A stretch of 64,000 bases of DNA from Phallusia fumigata (GCA_008931825.1 QXVZ01026324.1:1-64000); one strand, 5' to 3'; shown: positions 51,601 through 62,771, numbered from the stretch's first letter. The notes: generated from the letters alone by a model not told the origin. Program-made: numbers and translations.

Positions 51601-52580
51601 CCCGGTAGATTTTCCCTTGCATGACTCAAAGTAGGTTGTTGCATCATTCTAATTTCTTCTTCTCGATTTTCATTTTGAGCTGTGAAATAATGTTTGTAAA
51701 TTGTTTATCTCAATTTGTTATGAGAGCGAAACAACACAAACAAACAAACAAAACGTTTATTTTTTACTTTAATACTTCTGCATTATATTAAATCTATCAT
51801 TAAAAGCAGTGTTACAAAAACATGTGGAATCATTTACACACTAGAATGCTACAAGGGGGGAGTTTATGATACTTTAAACTAAAAAGGTTTTCGCTGATAA
51901 ACAAAAGTAAAAAAGTGCTATTGCAGTCTATCTACTAACAACATTACAACAGAAAAATTACCAGGTTCAGAGTAAAAATTCTCAATCAATTCAAGTGGCG
52001 AACTCTCTTCATTTGAAAAAAGACTTTCAACTCTCGGAGGAGGTTGTGGGGCTTGGCTGTTTGGAGATGATCGATATTCTTCAGGGGGAAAAAAACTCGA
52101 CTGGCCAACAGGATGCCCACCACTTAATGGCGTTTGAGCGTCACCCGGTGGTGATGGTTTATTACCTTGCGGAGGTGCACCATAAATATCCTCTTCCATT
52201 TCTTCATCCGATGAAACTCTATCACCAAAACAAGCCCCAAAGCCAGGTTGTGATGCCTCTTCTTGCCCAAAGCTCTTTGGTATCATACTTTTTTCGCTTA
52301 AACCATTGAACTGCGGGTTCCCATTGCCAACATTTATGGCAATTCCACCATTAAACACTGAAGAGGACTGAGATGGGGAGGTAGTACCAACTAATCCGGG
52401 GTAAACGGCATTAGGGGGGTAATGGGCGTCACCCAGGTTGGGGCAGCTTGCTGATGATGCGGTGGGTACAAGCATTTCCTGCGGGATAACTGGCATTGAT
52501 ATTTGTCTTGGACCAAGACATGCATCGCATTGTGATTTTCGCTCTTCATTTTTCAACGTACATCTTTGACATTCCCACAT
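36619..52580 (-). CDS. CAPN15: Calpain-15 / small optic lobes homologue
   Basis: An intracellular cysteine protease of the SOL calpain group. Seventeen exons in phase: 52580-51962, 51679-51484, 50998-50895, 50423-50335, 49502-49419, 49038-48931, 48546-48458, 48076-47893, 47444-47294, 43427-43214, 42991-42833, 42517-42353, 41968-41851, 40988-40889, 40524-40370, 39313-39135 and 36802-36619; 965 aa (human 1086). RanBP2-type zinc fingers: residues 2-25 (WECQRC...CDAC) and 273-295 (WKCQVC...CQAC). Catalytic triad: Cys429 in GNCW, His594 in RPRHAYSV, Asn619 in LRNPWG. The SOL C-terminal domain ([23 protein letters not shown]) closes the protein, which ends HQPRPL. Exon order is broken in this assembly by unmerged duplicate contigs at 38735-40672 and 43736-46731. 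An ATG with an upstream in-frame stop sets the start. Only two fingers are visible, against five in human. Confidence 0.92.
37903..37975 (-). repeat. tRNA-derived SINE head in CAPN15 intron
   Basis: The minus strand carries CTTGTGCTCGCAAGGTTCTG and GGTTCTAATCC, like the head at 12483-12562. The copy at 39840-39912 is its assembly duplicate. Confidence 0.5.
38240..38405 (+). repeat. Dispersed repeat with tail ACCAAGCGAAATAAACTC
   Basis: Complete member of a short family: it starts CATATAACGCCTTGTAATGA, has GATCCACCAATTGTG and TTCGGCAAGGTGATTG, and ends TGTCGCTACGATTTCACCAA followed by GCGAAATAAACTCAACTC. Relatives lie at 53800-53945, 59906-60092, 55078-55137, 17745-17812 and 22921-23010 (-). 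40177-40342 is its assembly duplicate. No open frame; the tail contains AATAAA. Confidence 0.6.
41326..41405 (-). repeat. tRNA-derived SINE head in CAPN15 intron
   Basis: Minus strand shows the B-box-like GAGTTCAAATCCCACC and the word CTTGTACTCACAAAC, related to 12483-12562 but diverged. Confidence 0.45.
43736..45036. other. Misplaced alternate contig repeating CAPN15 exons 12-10
   Basis: Bounded by n at 43735 and 45037, this block matches 41965-43404 and repeats exon 12, exon 11 and most of exon 10. Its exon 12 copy is two bases shorter than the intact copy near 44131 (tgcaaaccaacg against tgcaaacatcaacg), which would break the frame. That fits a lower-quality or alternate-allele contig rather than a functional second exon set. 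Confidence 0.8.
45038..45704. other. Misplaced alternate contig: partial exon 10 to partial exon 9
   Basis: Bounded by n at 45037 and 45705. The block repeats part of CAPN15 exon 10, the following intron and the first bases of exon 9 (equivalent to 43297-43734 plus 47091-47330), with scattered single-base differences. It contains a second copy of the SINE at 47141. Confidence 0.75.
45706..46731. other. Misplaced contig repeating CAPN15 exon 4 and part of exon 5
   Basis: Bounded by n at 45705 and 46732, this block is nearly identical to 49453-50479 and carries exon 4 and the 5' part of exon 5 out of gene order. Because the same sequence stands in its proper place 3.7 kb to the right, this copy is best explained as an unmerged allele placed in a scaffold gap. 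Confidence 0.8.
46733..47090. other. Contig overlap that rejoins CAPN15 exon 10 to exon 9
   Basis: This segment, at the start of the contig that continues to the right, is identical or nearly so to 43375-43734, the end of the contig that stops at n 43735. The two therefore join directly, with 43736-46731 left out. That join puts exons 9 and 10 in normal order with matching phase. Confidence 0.8.
47141..47215 (+). repeat. tRNA-derived SINE head in CAPN15 intron 9
   Basis: GATGGCCAAGTGGTTAGTGCAA (A-box-like), CTTGTGCTCAAAAGG and AGAGTTCTAAT (B-box-like) stand in tRNA order. The copy at 45520-45595 is from the duplicate contig and has one better B box (GTTCTAATCCCG). Confidence 0.5.
51332..51446. 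mobile_element. Short hAT-like MITE in CAPN15 intron 2
   Basis: The ends CAGTGGTTCCAAACC and GTTTTGGAACCACTA are inverted repeats of about 15 bases. They are of the CAGTGGTTCC type common in hAT elements. The element is about 115 bp and non-coding. I could not confirm a target duplication. Confidence 0.4.
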
Positions 52581-53799
52581 TTCCTCTATGGATCATTTGC
52601 TCAACCAAACTGTAAGGTCTTGATCAGGTTAATGTTGTTTAGGAATTTTCAGTATTAAGCTATCGACACTTATTACAAAGTAAACCTAGAAACCTAAAAA
52701 CATATAACACAACATACACAATTTTAGTTTATTATGCCATCTTATAATCCACTCAGGTTTAATCACAAACTAAATTATGAAGAAAATTTTTTGATATTGG
52801 ATCAAGATTTATTTCCAACATTTTATACTTAATTCACAATGAAAGTTTACCTGACCTTACTTTTCCAACAGTCTACCTTATGCTGCCTACCTTACTTTTC
52901 CAACAGTCTACAAAAACACATAAAAGCTCAAAAAGTAAACCAAACCGTTTTTCCTCTTTCTGCTATCAGAGTTTCTCCTGACAACAGTTTATAAGATGTA
53001 ATATGGTTCTGTTTGTGTCAGATAATCAACGACAAGCTCATTCAGATAAACTCAAAGTCAAATTTCTCCTTAACGAGAGATAGACTGCCCGTTTATAAAC
53101 GATATTTTACAAAAGAAACCTTCTACCGGGGGAATCCCCATTGACATCTCCCTGGCTTGAGGGTAGGGATATCTATGACGTCTTGGTTATTTTTGGTTTG
53201 GAAACGGCGAAATACGGAAAACTTTGACATTACCTTGCTTGCGTCATTTGTCGGGTTTGCAAGAATACAACCAGCATTCGAACCAGCTGCCAAGAAGGCA
53301 ATTTTTTTTGAAAGCGTGCATAAAATCACAACTGTAATAAAGCAGATTTTTCCTGAGTCACGTGTGTTGTTTTAATGTAGGCTACAACCGTTGCTGGTAT
53401 CGGGCGGGGTTACGTGAAAATACTGAACAAACGTTTTGTCCCCATGGGTTGCATACTTAACAAGACTGTTTGTCGTTCAACAAGTGTTAAACCTTACAAA
53501 AATTACTAGTTTTGTCGTACTTATGCACTCGCAACGATTTCGCTTTATTGCTCTAAAAAAGCCCATCGTTCTGGTGGGCGAAACGTCAGAAAAAATTACG
53601 TTATTTAACGAATACCCATTTGTGAGGTTTTTAAACTGGTTGAACGACAAGGGGTCTTGTTAAGGTTAACGTGAATCGGTTCTCAATTAAAATTATTTGA
53701 GTCAAGATAACCGGTTGTTGGATTATCCGAAAAACAACGTTTAACAAACGTTTCCCGAGTCCAGTCACTTACAATGCACTAAAAATCACTTTCTTGTGG

Positions 53800-53945
53800 T
53801 CCCCAGTCAAATAACGCCTTACAATGACGGTGTATCTGCAGTTCGTTCGACTTTGATCCACCAATTGTCCCCATTTTTGTCGCGCCCCACAACGTCCTAA
53901 CGTTTGGCAGCTATTTCCGGCTTGGTAATTGCTTAGTGTCGACAA
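53800..53945 (+). repeat. Dispersed repeat, family of 38240-38405
   Basis: Shares TAACGCCTTACAATGACGGT, GATCCACCAATTGT and the GGTAATTGCTTAGTGTCG region with 38240-38405, but lacks the usual tail. Confidence 0.5.
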
Positions 53946-54100
53946 TCCCTGGCACGCGTTTCACGGGTGGAACGCGAAGTAATTACTCATAGCACGCCAG
54001 GCGATTTAAGATTTCTTATTTCAATAATGTTTCTGTTTGATGTGATCAAATCTTTTACATTGTTCGTGTTCAGTTTGTTTAATGTAATAGTTTTAGAGAC

Positions 54101-54520
54101 CAGTGCTTCCCAACCTTTTCTGAGCGGTGACCCGCTATAATGATTTAAAATACCAGGCGACCCAACCAACCATTTTTTCCTAAACAACGAGATCAATCAA
54201 ATTGCTTTTTACAATGTATCATTTATTTGCATTCACTTTTGCTCCATGGGACCGCAGGGCCTAGCCTAAGGATTTTATTGACAATGTCTGTGCAGTTAGC
54301 TATGGGCGCATAGCCTACGTACCTGACAAGACAGGTGAAGCAGGCCAAACCAGTTGTAACCTATGTGTGGTAAAAAGTCTCGGAAAAAATATCACAGATC
54401 TGTCTGCGTTTGTAAAAACATCACATATCTGTCGCGACCCCCAGAAAACCTCCCTGCGACCTCTTTTGGGGTCGCGACCCCCAGAAAACCTCCCTGCGAC
54501 CCCCAGGTTGGGAACCACTG
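54101..54520. mobile_element. hAT-like MITE with internal tandem repeat
   Basis: The ends CAGTGCTTCCCAACCTTTT and CAGGTTGGGAACCACTG are inverted repeats of about 16 bases. Outside lie ttttagag (54091-54098) and ttttagaa (54521-54528), an 8-base target duplication with one mismatch; two extra bases sit between the left copy and the terminus. CAGTGGTTCCCAACC ends and 8-bp duplications fit the hAT superfamily. Inside, the words CGACCCCCAGAAAACCTCC occur twice in tandem at about 54435-54500. There is no transposase. Confidence 0.65.
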
Positions 54521-54697
54521 TTTTAGAAATTGTTACTGTTGTGATTTAGAGGTTGGTTTACACGAACTTTTTAGTGACCAGCCTATTTTACCTATTTTAC
54601 CTGTTTTATCTATTTTTATTTATTTGTCGATAAGTACAGTGCAATTGCAGCGCAAGCGATAGAGGGCACTCTAACTTGCATCTCACCAGCGTTTTAT

Positions 54698-54947
54698 AGC
54701 AAAGGTGCATTAGTGCAGAAATCGTGACCACGGATGCTTAATACAGACGATTCCAGTTTCGGATAAACTATAATAGAGCTGAAGCTTGCAGCAAACTCAA
54801 ATCAGTCTTTGTATTTCTTATAATAGAATCTATTTGAATAAGAACCGATGATGCCATTTCTTTGGCGAAATCGATTTTTTTACTTGCAATAGGAAATACA
54901 CAAACTGATTTGAGTGTGCTGCAAGCTTCAGCTCTATTATAGCGTTT
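54698..54947. mobile_element. Foldback MITE-like repeat
   Basis: The arm at 54771-54820 (TATAATAGAGCTGAAGCTTG...) is the near-perfect reverse complement of the arm ending at about 54945 (...CAAGCTTCAGCTCTATTATA), over about 50 bases. A relative at 19025-19187 shares the left flank and the right arm but lacks the left arm. Confidence 0.6.
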
Positions 54948-56510
54948 TATAGATTATATCGATTAACCCACCAAAAGCAAACCAGCGTATTAAGTTTCAG
55001 CTGGTACAAATCTACACTAGGTTCACACAAAGAAAGTGGCGCGCGTAGTTAAGATATTAACATTTAAACATAATTTGACTGTGTCGCTATAATTTTTGTT
55101 CACCAAGCGAAATCAACTCCACTTAACTCATTAATTTAAAAGTGGATTTATTCACTGACTGTATAGAATTAGAAATTTGGAATTATTTTACGTTGGAGAG
55201 AAGTGGCCATAAACTTATTTGTGCGAACAATATCTTCTGTTGAACCTCACACTCTTTATCAAACACAGTGGAATATTATTTAGGTCCCCCTGGCCATGGT
55301 CGGATTAATGATTTATCTAAATAAACACGCGCTTAGGGCATCAAGAGAATACACAAAAACTTTTCATGCCGAATTTTCAGTGGTGTCTCAGTGTCTTATT
55401 GTTCCGCTGTAAGTTAATACTTGTCTGCTATGAATGTAAATATTTCGACAATACAACATCAATTCGGATTTTCGTCAAAAGAGCTTTCAGCGCCATCCCC
55501 ACAGCCTGTCACGATTGCTTCACTCGCCACCCACTCACACTTCAGTCACGAACCACCACTAAATGGGCACCAAGGTCTGAAGTGCTCAGGGTCTCGAAAT
55601 GGGCTTAATCCCACGCTGCCCAGGACTGATTTTACCAACATTTACCCAGTGCTGATTCCTTGACGAGCACAAACATAATTTTATTCGCAGCTTTCGATGA
55701 CAAAAAGAGACAAATTTTGAAGCAGCCACAATCCAGACAACAGCAATGATGTGGTTCAAAAATAAGTCTTAACAAAAAAATGCGGAAATTCAAAAAACAA
55801 ACACTGAAGTAAGAACACTGCTTTGATTTTAAAATTTTTTTTGCAAGCATCCATGTTGCCTGAAGCTTATAGATAGGAGGTATATATAGAAGCGTTTGCA
55901 ACATAAGCAACTACAAACGTCTAAATGTGGTTATCGAATAAATCGTTAACAACGAATAAAATGACGTCGAAATTAAATTTGTACACAGTTCTTGTAATAG
56001 CAACTATTATAGTATGTCTAAACTGTAGAAAATGATGTCATTGTATAAAGTATACAACCACACAAGCAAACAAATACTAAAATTAGCTGGCCAGATTTCC
56101 GACAAAAATATGTGTTCACAAATCCTCAGTAAAGCTGCTTTTCAAAAAAAATACTGAAATGTCAAGGCGGCAAAAATATGTGCGTCGACAAAATAAATAC
56201 TTCACCTTTTATTTAGGAACAGACATAAAATTGGAAAAAAAAATTTTCAAATGTCGAAACGGCAAAAAATGAACGAGGGAATGTAAAAGCAATATCGAAA
56301 GCACTTTAAGGCCCAACATGTTTAAAAATAAACCATGGCAACAAAAAATAGACTGGCTCTTACTGCATAAAGTGCAAATGGGCTTGACAATGCGTGTAAA
56401 TTACCAGTTTTTAAACCATTTTCGCAAAGGTCAGCCCTTAAAGACAGATCGTTTGAAGTAGGTCAGATTCAACTTAACAGATCAACCTAAAATCGCATTT
56501 GCAATGGATT

Positions 56511-59500
56511 TCACAACTCTACTTTGTCTTCGGCTTCACCATGGTCCGGATTAATATTTTCATCGATTTCAAACCAATTGTTAAACGCAATGAGAGCAGC
56601 GTTTTTGCCCGATATCAGCGACATTTCGATGGCACTGGCGGCCCACTCTATAGGACTTGTGTAGAACACTCCATTGGAGTTTAAGACAAAGCTGTCCAGT
56701 CTATCTGGTGGGCTGAAAAGGTAAAAAAGTAACAATAAAACAAAACGTTTTTTTATTAGTTTACAGCAGTGTTTCGTATTTTTTTCGCTGCGACGCCTTA
56801 GAAAAAGTTGGTTGGACTTTCGACGCACCAGCGATAATAATTTAATAAAGACGCTTATTATCAATGTTGTATTCATTGATAAAAACAAAAAGAAATATAT
56901 TTAGGGAAAATGCCGACGTCCTTGGAAAATTTGAACGAGGCACCATGCAGGGCGCCACAACGGACAGTTTGAGCACCACGGGTTTACAGGAATGCTCTCG
57001 TTAAAATGTATAAAACTGTAACCTAATTTGAAAAATATTTGCCAGAAACTCGTATGCAGTGAAGACATTATAATTCAAACGTTTAAAATATCGCTGTTGT
57101 CATCATCTGTGCACAAAACGATAAATTATGTACATTGGTTTTGCTACAATAAATTTTTTAGCGGTACAACTTTAGTGTGACAATGTGTTTGTAAGCTCAA
57201 GTCCAAAATTTAGAATTAGGCGTAAAATCTGAATCACTTCCGAAAAACTGGAAATCCACATTGGAACACTAAACACGAATCTGTTATTAACCATGTTAAA
57301 TATATATAGTTCTCAAAGAGACATGCTTTATTCATCAATCGTTTCGACAACAACTTGTAGCACCGATGATGAAGTTATTGCTAAAACGTTTGATGAATAA
57401 AGCATATCAATTTTAAAAACTATTTGGGCCAGAATATTTTTGATGCAAGTTAAATCCACATTCCCTAAAAGTTTCAGTTTAACTTACCTATAATAGGGAT
57501 AGGCGTACCAAACCTTCTCTTCTACTTCTGTGTAACTCTCGAAGACGGTTTGCAATTGTTCATCGGTCAAGGATTCGTTTGAGAAGACTTTGTAGGCTCC
57601 GTCGGCCACAGTGTCTCTGGTTGGGTCAAAATCAACGGGAAAATGAAAACCAATCGACCTGAAATGAAAAAAAAGATGGACGAAATTTGTTTCATATATG
57701 GCGTATTGTGAAAAATCCGAATAGGGGAAACCTTGGTAGGATCAACCGATGGGGCTCCTATACTGCCACTTATTCTTAAGAAAAGAGGGGGGTTTAACTT
57801 TATTGAGGCCGCGGACACGGGTTGAGAAACACTGCACTACTTACTGTGTAAGTTGTTAACTATGTACTTACCTATAAAACAGATTATTCTTCGATGTAAA
57901 AATCGTTCCAGGGCAATCCTTAATCGAATCGCATTTGAACAAAGTTGGATTCAATTTTCCTTTTACGAACGTCGCCACAGTTTTCCTGTGAAAAACAATT
58001 CAAATCACTTTGTGACGTGGCAACTGACATTTGTGACGTTTGTATTGAACCATGTGGAAAAAGCGTTCTAGTCGATTCGGGGTAATGTTTATTACTTTTT
58101 ATCATTCCTTGCAAATATACTGAACAGACTGGTGGTTACCAAACGTCATTAAGTTTTGGTTTGGCCAAACACCTGATAGGGACGACTTTAGCAACAGTGT
58201 TTCCCAAAATGTTTTTTCCACGGCAAGACGCCACCCTTACCACAAACGTTAACAAAAACCAGGGAAAACCCGCAACGTGGGCGCCACCTGGTGACCAACC
58301 TGTAGTGTCGAGGGTCAAGCGCGGCGTTCGGACAACTGGAAGTGGAGGAACAGACCGCTGTGACGTCAATATGCGACTTGTCACGGTTGATCGGCGTTGC
58401 TATGACAACCAGATCGTAGTTTCTGCAAAAAATAATTTTAATATTGCAAAAAACGGAATCAGTTAATTCTTGTGCGTGCTGTTGGGACATGAATAATTTG
58501 ATTTTTGCTGAGTCATAAAAATTTTTCTTTTAAATGCTGAATCATATTGTTTGCCTGCGCTGTTTTGTTATTTTGTGCACATTACAAACGAGAAAATACA
58601 AAAATTCATGACGTCAAGTCACCTGACCGTTCCGCGTCGCGTAGCAACGTTGAACATGTGGCCGTCACGTGACACAGATGAAACGCGCTCTCTTATGATT
58701 GTGACGTCAGAATGGTCGATCAGTTTGGAACACAGAAGTTTGTTGCCACCTTTTACCGACCAAAGATTTGATTGGATTCCCGCCATCGATACGAGACCTA
58801 ACAACAGGATATTCTGGATAAGTTAGAAAAGAATTCAAAACATACACTCTATGTAGTTAGCTACACATATTGCGAAACTACACCGAACATCGTAAAAGAA
58901 AAAAACTCAAAGTAACCCAATTTACCGACAAAGCCATTCACCCCACACGTCTGCCCATAGTTCGCGCGAATTCCCCCAGAAACCAAAGTATCGATGGTAA
59001 ACTGGCTTATACCGGTCTTGGTAAACAAGTTACATGAAGTCTCCTGTAAAAAAACTTAGAATTAAAAGACAAATAAAGGGCAATTATCTTTATGCTCATA
59101 ATGTCCACCGTCGAGCTACCTGCATTGTATTTTTCTTGCTAAGGAAAACAGCTCATTTTACAGATAAAAACACAACTTGTAGCTTTGTTAAATGATTTAA
59201 AATTCGGTTGCCAAACAATAACCTACCTCAGTCGCGTTAACAAATGTTTTATGTCCCACCGCAAGCATCAAATCACGAACCGCTGTGAAGCTTTGACCTT
59301 TTTCCTGAATGTTGTAAACACTGAAAACAAAAAGATGTTTGTAAAGATGAATCTCTCGATCCGGTAAAAGGTTTTTCAGGTATTCTCTGCTACACAATAT
59401 AGCTACAGAGCTTGGCAGAGAAACTCTCCTGGTCCGTATTAAAATGTTGACTTACGATCACGGCCAAGTGCAATTTTTGCTGTTGTGGGTTTGGATCCCA

Positions 59501-60882
59501 GGTATACCTAATTCCTTGCCTTGGCAATTTTTGGAAAGCCTAGCGTAATATTACCCGTGTCTTCATGTTTTAGTCAATTGAGTTCAATAAGTTGCAATAA
59601 AACGGTTTCCTCGCCTTTCAAACTTTTTTAGAAAAAGGGTTTCTATCCAGTTGAGCCTCAGAAGGTCAAGGCCAAATGTCCACAGCATCTTAAGCATTGA
59701 CACCAACCACCAGGTGCTCGTTTTCAGAACATAATCTTTGCCGTCGAAAAACGACGTTGTCAGGTCCAACTCCTTGGCATCTTCAAGACCTACAATGCAC
59801 AACAAATGGTCAGCTGTTGAACCCCAACCTCTTTTCCTACCTTTTCCGATCCCCACCCCTTAACCAAGTCGTGTTTTCCATAATGAGCCAAACTTTTCAC
59901 TTATGACCTCCGTTACATAACGCCTTGTGATGACAGTGTAAGTGCATCGAGTACAACACTGATCCACCAACAGTGCCCTCTCAACCTTGATTCGTCAACT
60001 ATTTTGCGTTTTAGTTGCGCTATGTACTGCTTGGTGATTGTTAGTTCAATTGTGTTGCAAAGATTTCTTACAACCAACGAAATAAACTCCACTCATCATT
60101 TCCAACACATGGCGTACCAAATTTGGAGGCGATTTCCTTTGCATACATATTCTTTCCGTGGATGACCGCACCGCCGCTCTCATACTCTCTGCCAGCGACT
60201 TGGATTGTTGCCACCCTTCCACACAAAATGTCAGGTTCAAATAAGTCGATCGCGACGTCACTTCCAAACAACTGGCGCGCGAAGTATGACGTAGCGCTTC
60301 CACCGATGCCGGCTCCGACAATCGCTGAATACAAAAAAGGTCAAGTACAAAGGGGTATGGGTAGATTTCGTAAAACTTACATAGATATTGTTGTTAATTT
60401 AGAAAGTTTTTAAGAGGTTTTTCAATTGGCACTCAAATATTCGCACCTACTTAGTTATGGCAACCACTTTTTGCAGGGGTACACAACCTGGGTCTGTGGA
60501 TACTAGTGTAAGTGGCCGCGCACATGCACTTTAAAATATATGTAATGACGGCCTAAAATAAAATCCATTTCATACAAAAAAGGACTTACTGGCGACCGTT
60601 GTGAAATAAAGTGTGTGATGCGGCCGGTAGTTGCGAAAAAGTTCTGCTCCATAGAATTTAAGCGTGCAAGTATCACGCGCAAACTGTATGCAAGATTTGA
60701 GTCATGCAGTGTCACATGCCCGCTGGCATAAGACGGCATGGCAACGTACCTATTTTTTGTGGCGGTGCTTTATTGATTCTGCCGGCTTCACGCAAATCAT
60801 TGACATATTGAAAGTTGTTCAAGTCTGCCTTGGCCCTTACACAGAAAACCAGCATACACAACAGTAGTAACTTGTCTAACAT
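56511..60882 (-). CDS. PCYOX1: Prenylcysteine oxidase
   Basis: An FAD-dependent lysosomal thioether oxidase that splits prenylcysteines from degraded prenylated proteins into cysteine, a prenyl aldehyde and H2O2. Ten exons with matching phases: 60882-60750, 60324-60118, 59789-59624, 59320-59227, 59043-58926, 58797-58623, 58422-58300, 57985-57872, 57658-57488 and 56712-56511; 500 aa (human 505). A signal peptide opens the protein (MLDKLLLLCMLVFC, cleavage near AKA). The FAD Rossmann motif GAGIGG is at residues 48-53. Then GRVATIQVAGREYESGG, ANYGQ, LWSVKGGNKLLCSKL, YDLVVIATPINR, TVATFVKGKLNPTLF, and near the end EWAASAIEMSLISGKNAALIAF. All match PCYOX1 in order. The exon 3 donor (GTTTGA) is weak and chosen by phase. 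A dispersed repeat ends close to the exon 2 donor. Confidence 0.93.
56770..56885 (+). repeat. Dispersed repeat, inverted relative of 16070-16205
   Basis: Shares GACGCCTTAGAAAAAGTTGG, TTCGACGCACCAGCGATAA and CGCTTATTATCAATGTTGTA with the reverse complement of 16070-16205. It lies in the last intron of PCYOX1. Confidence 0.55.
59906..60092 (+). repeat. Dispersed repeat, family of 38240-38405, in PCYOX1 intron 2
   Basis: Has CATAACGCCTTGTGATGACA, GATCCACCAACAGTG, CTTGGTGATTGTTAGT and the tail ACCAACGAAATAAACTCCAC. It lies antisense to PCYOX1, ending about 25 bases from the exon 2 donor. Confidence 0.6.
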
Positions 60883-62222
60883 TGCCTTCACCTAATTTTA
60901 ACCTCCCTTATAAAATTAACTACGAAGATTATGAAGACAGCAGAATTTTTAACATGAAGCAGCATAGCAACTAAACAAGCAGAAAAAATTACAGTCTTGT
61001 AAAACAACTACATAAAGTGTTGATAAACACTGAAGCTTAACTTTTTTACTTGTACGCTGTATAACCTTACGGTCGTGATTTCCGGCCTACAGCAACAGTT
61101 AGAAGCCAGTTTTCACCCAACAGCCTCTAGCAGCTTACACCATAACAAAGGTCGCTCTCTACACGAACAAGCAGCTCTGTGGCGTCACACACTCACAGGC
61201 TGATTCGATCGCATCATATTACGTCACCTGTTGATCGAACGAACGCGCGGAAAGCGGTTCTAGAAAAAAAACGGCTGAATTTGTAAAATTTGCAATTTCT
61301 GTAGTCGAATCTACTTACATGCATTTTTGGTTTAAACGATAAATATCCGTGTTAATCTAAAGATACGTATCACGTGTTGCCAAAAATGAATTTGCTGTAA
61401 AATTGTTGGCAAAATCCTCCAACCGTAAATATTTTCAAGTACAACAGCAAAATATACTTATTTTGGATTAAAGTTTCGTTTATTTTGCTGTTAACAGAAA
61501 TCACAACAACACAATTCAGATATAAAACCGAAACTAGCCAGTAACAATATTAAACAATTCCTATTTACCTGATAACTGCGAAAAGATGTTCTGGACAAAA
61601 TTCTAAATTTTACTTATTACGCCAAGTTTATGATTTTTAAATTAATAACTGCGGTTTTGCCTAGATGTATTTCAAACCTATGGCCTGTTAGGCATCCAGA
61701 CATATTTGGTGGGCGTTTGAAAAATATGGAAAGTAGATATCAATGGGAATTAATCATGCCGCAAAACAAATAGTCTAAACTTCTGTCTAAGGCTCTGCTT
61801 ACATTTTTCGGAGTGTCTTGTTAGTCTAACTATCATGTNCTTTGGGAAAGAGATCGCTGTAAAGAAGTTTGGACAGGCGTTGGATTTGGTGACATAGAAA
61901 TCATAGACGCTAAAATGTGCAAAAGTGGAATAAAAAATGGAAATAAATCATATATCTCGTACTAATGAGGTAAGGTCCAAAAACTAAAAATCATTTCAAA
62001 CACATGGGTAAATTTGCAAACTGTTTTAGACATTTTAGAAAGATACACTTATTGCAGTTGCGGCAAAAACCGTTGTTCGGAAGGTTACGTTTAATATTAC
62101 CACAACTTTTACGTGTCCCTAAAAATCCTAACGCTCAACAAAGTTAACAACTATTTGAGCGAGGGTTTAGGATGTGTCCTTCAAATTCACAACAACAAAA
62201 CTGAAAAATAGTCGTACTTATC
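60883..62222. other. Divergent promoter interval, PCYOX1 and SMIM20
   Basis: A 1.3-kb gene-free interval between the start codons of PCYOX1 (-) and SMIM20 (+). It contains a single n at 61839 and no recognisable repeat. A GC-richer patch near 61060-61260, rich in CGs (cgaacgaacgcgcgg), may be the PCYOX1 promoter side. No TATA box is assigned. Confidence 0.4.
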
Positions 62223-62761
62223 ATGGTATTTACTACGATTAGATATTTTTCCAAAAGACCAGAAGACTGGAACGTGAAATCAGGTTTTCTGCGAGGGGGC
62301 GGTCGCTGGCCTGTGGTCGCATTTTGTCTTGCAATTGGACTTGCACTTTACCCTATTTACGTGTTTCCGCTTTACCATTTAAACAAATACAGTAAGTCCT
62401 TTGTTTTTATTGTTAAATAAAACTTTGTAATGAAATTCGGTGGCATTTAAACAGGTGAAATCGCTGCATCTTATGTATTGCGGGCATTACACTTTTTTTT
62501 AGTTTTTCTTGTGTCCCTGTCCTTTCCATGATTTTTACAATAGTTTAAAACATCATAACAAAAACTGTCAAAATTTGAAAAAATGTGGTCCATATGACGG
62601 ATTAACACAGATATTTCTAGCTTTGTTTGTAAAATCATTATTTTGCAGAGGAGATTCAAGAAAAAGCCAGGGCTGGGATTGAACAAGAAGAAGTGCAGCC
62701 TGGTGGAATGAGAGTTTGGTCAGATCCATTTTTACCAAAACCTAACAAAAAGGAGAAGTAA
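62223..62761 (+). CDS. SMIM20: Small integral membrane protein 20 (MITRAC7)
   Basis: In mammals this small inner-mitochondrial-membrane protein stabilises newly made COX1 during complex IV assembly. Two exons: 62223-62391, ending A|GTAAGT, and 62649-62761 after ttttgcag; 93 aa (human 67). One membrane segment is seen (VVAFCLAIGLALYPIYVFPL), with the YPIY-x-x-PL motif of the family. The C-terminal part AGIEQEEVQPGGMRVWSDPF closely matches human [20 protein letters not shown]. The N terminus is about 25 residues longer, with a basic segment (RYFSKRPEDW) that could help mitochondrial import. The start ATG lies in a good context (ATCATGG). The stop is only 10 bases before the PIGF start on the same strand, which suggests a shared transcript. 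Confidence 0.9.
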
Positions 62762-62771
62762 TTGTTTCATT

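Larger units (their letters stand above)
52581..56510. other. Intergenic interval CAPN15 to PCYOX1
   Basis: No gene is supported. It should contain the CAPN15 promoter at its left end and the PCYOX1 3' untranslated region at its right end. It holds repeats at 53800-53945, 54101-54520, 54698-54947 and 55078-55137; open frames of 60-100 codons here show no domains. Confidence 0.5.

Noticed and set aside
54431-54503. CRISPR-like repeats
   Set aside because: Only two tandem units, inside a hAT-like MITE in a eukaryotic genome.
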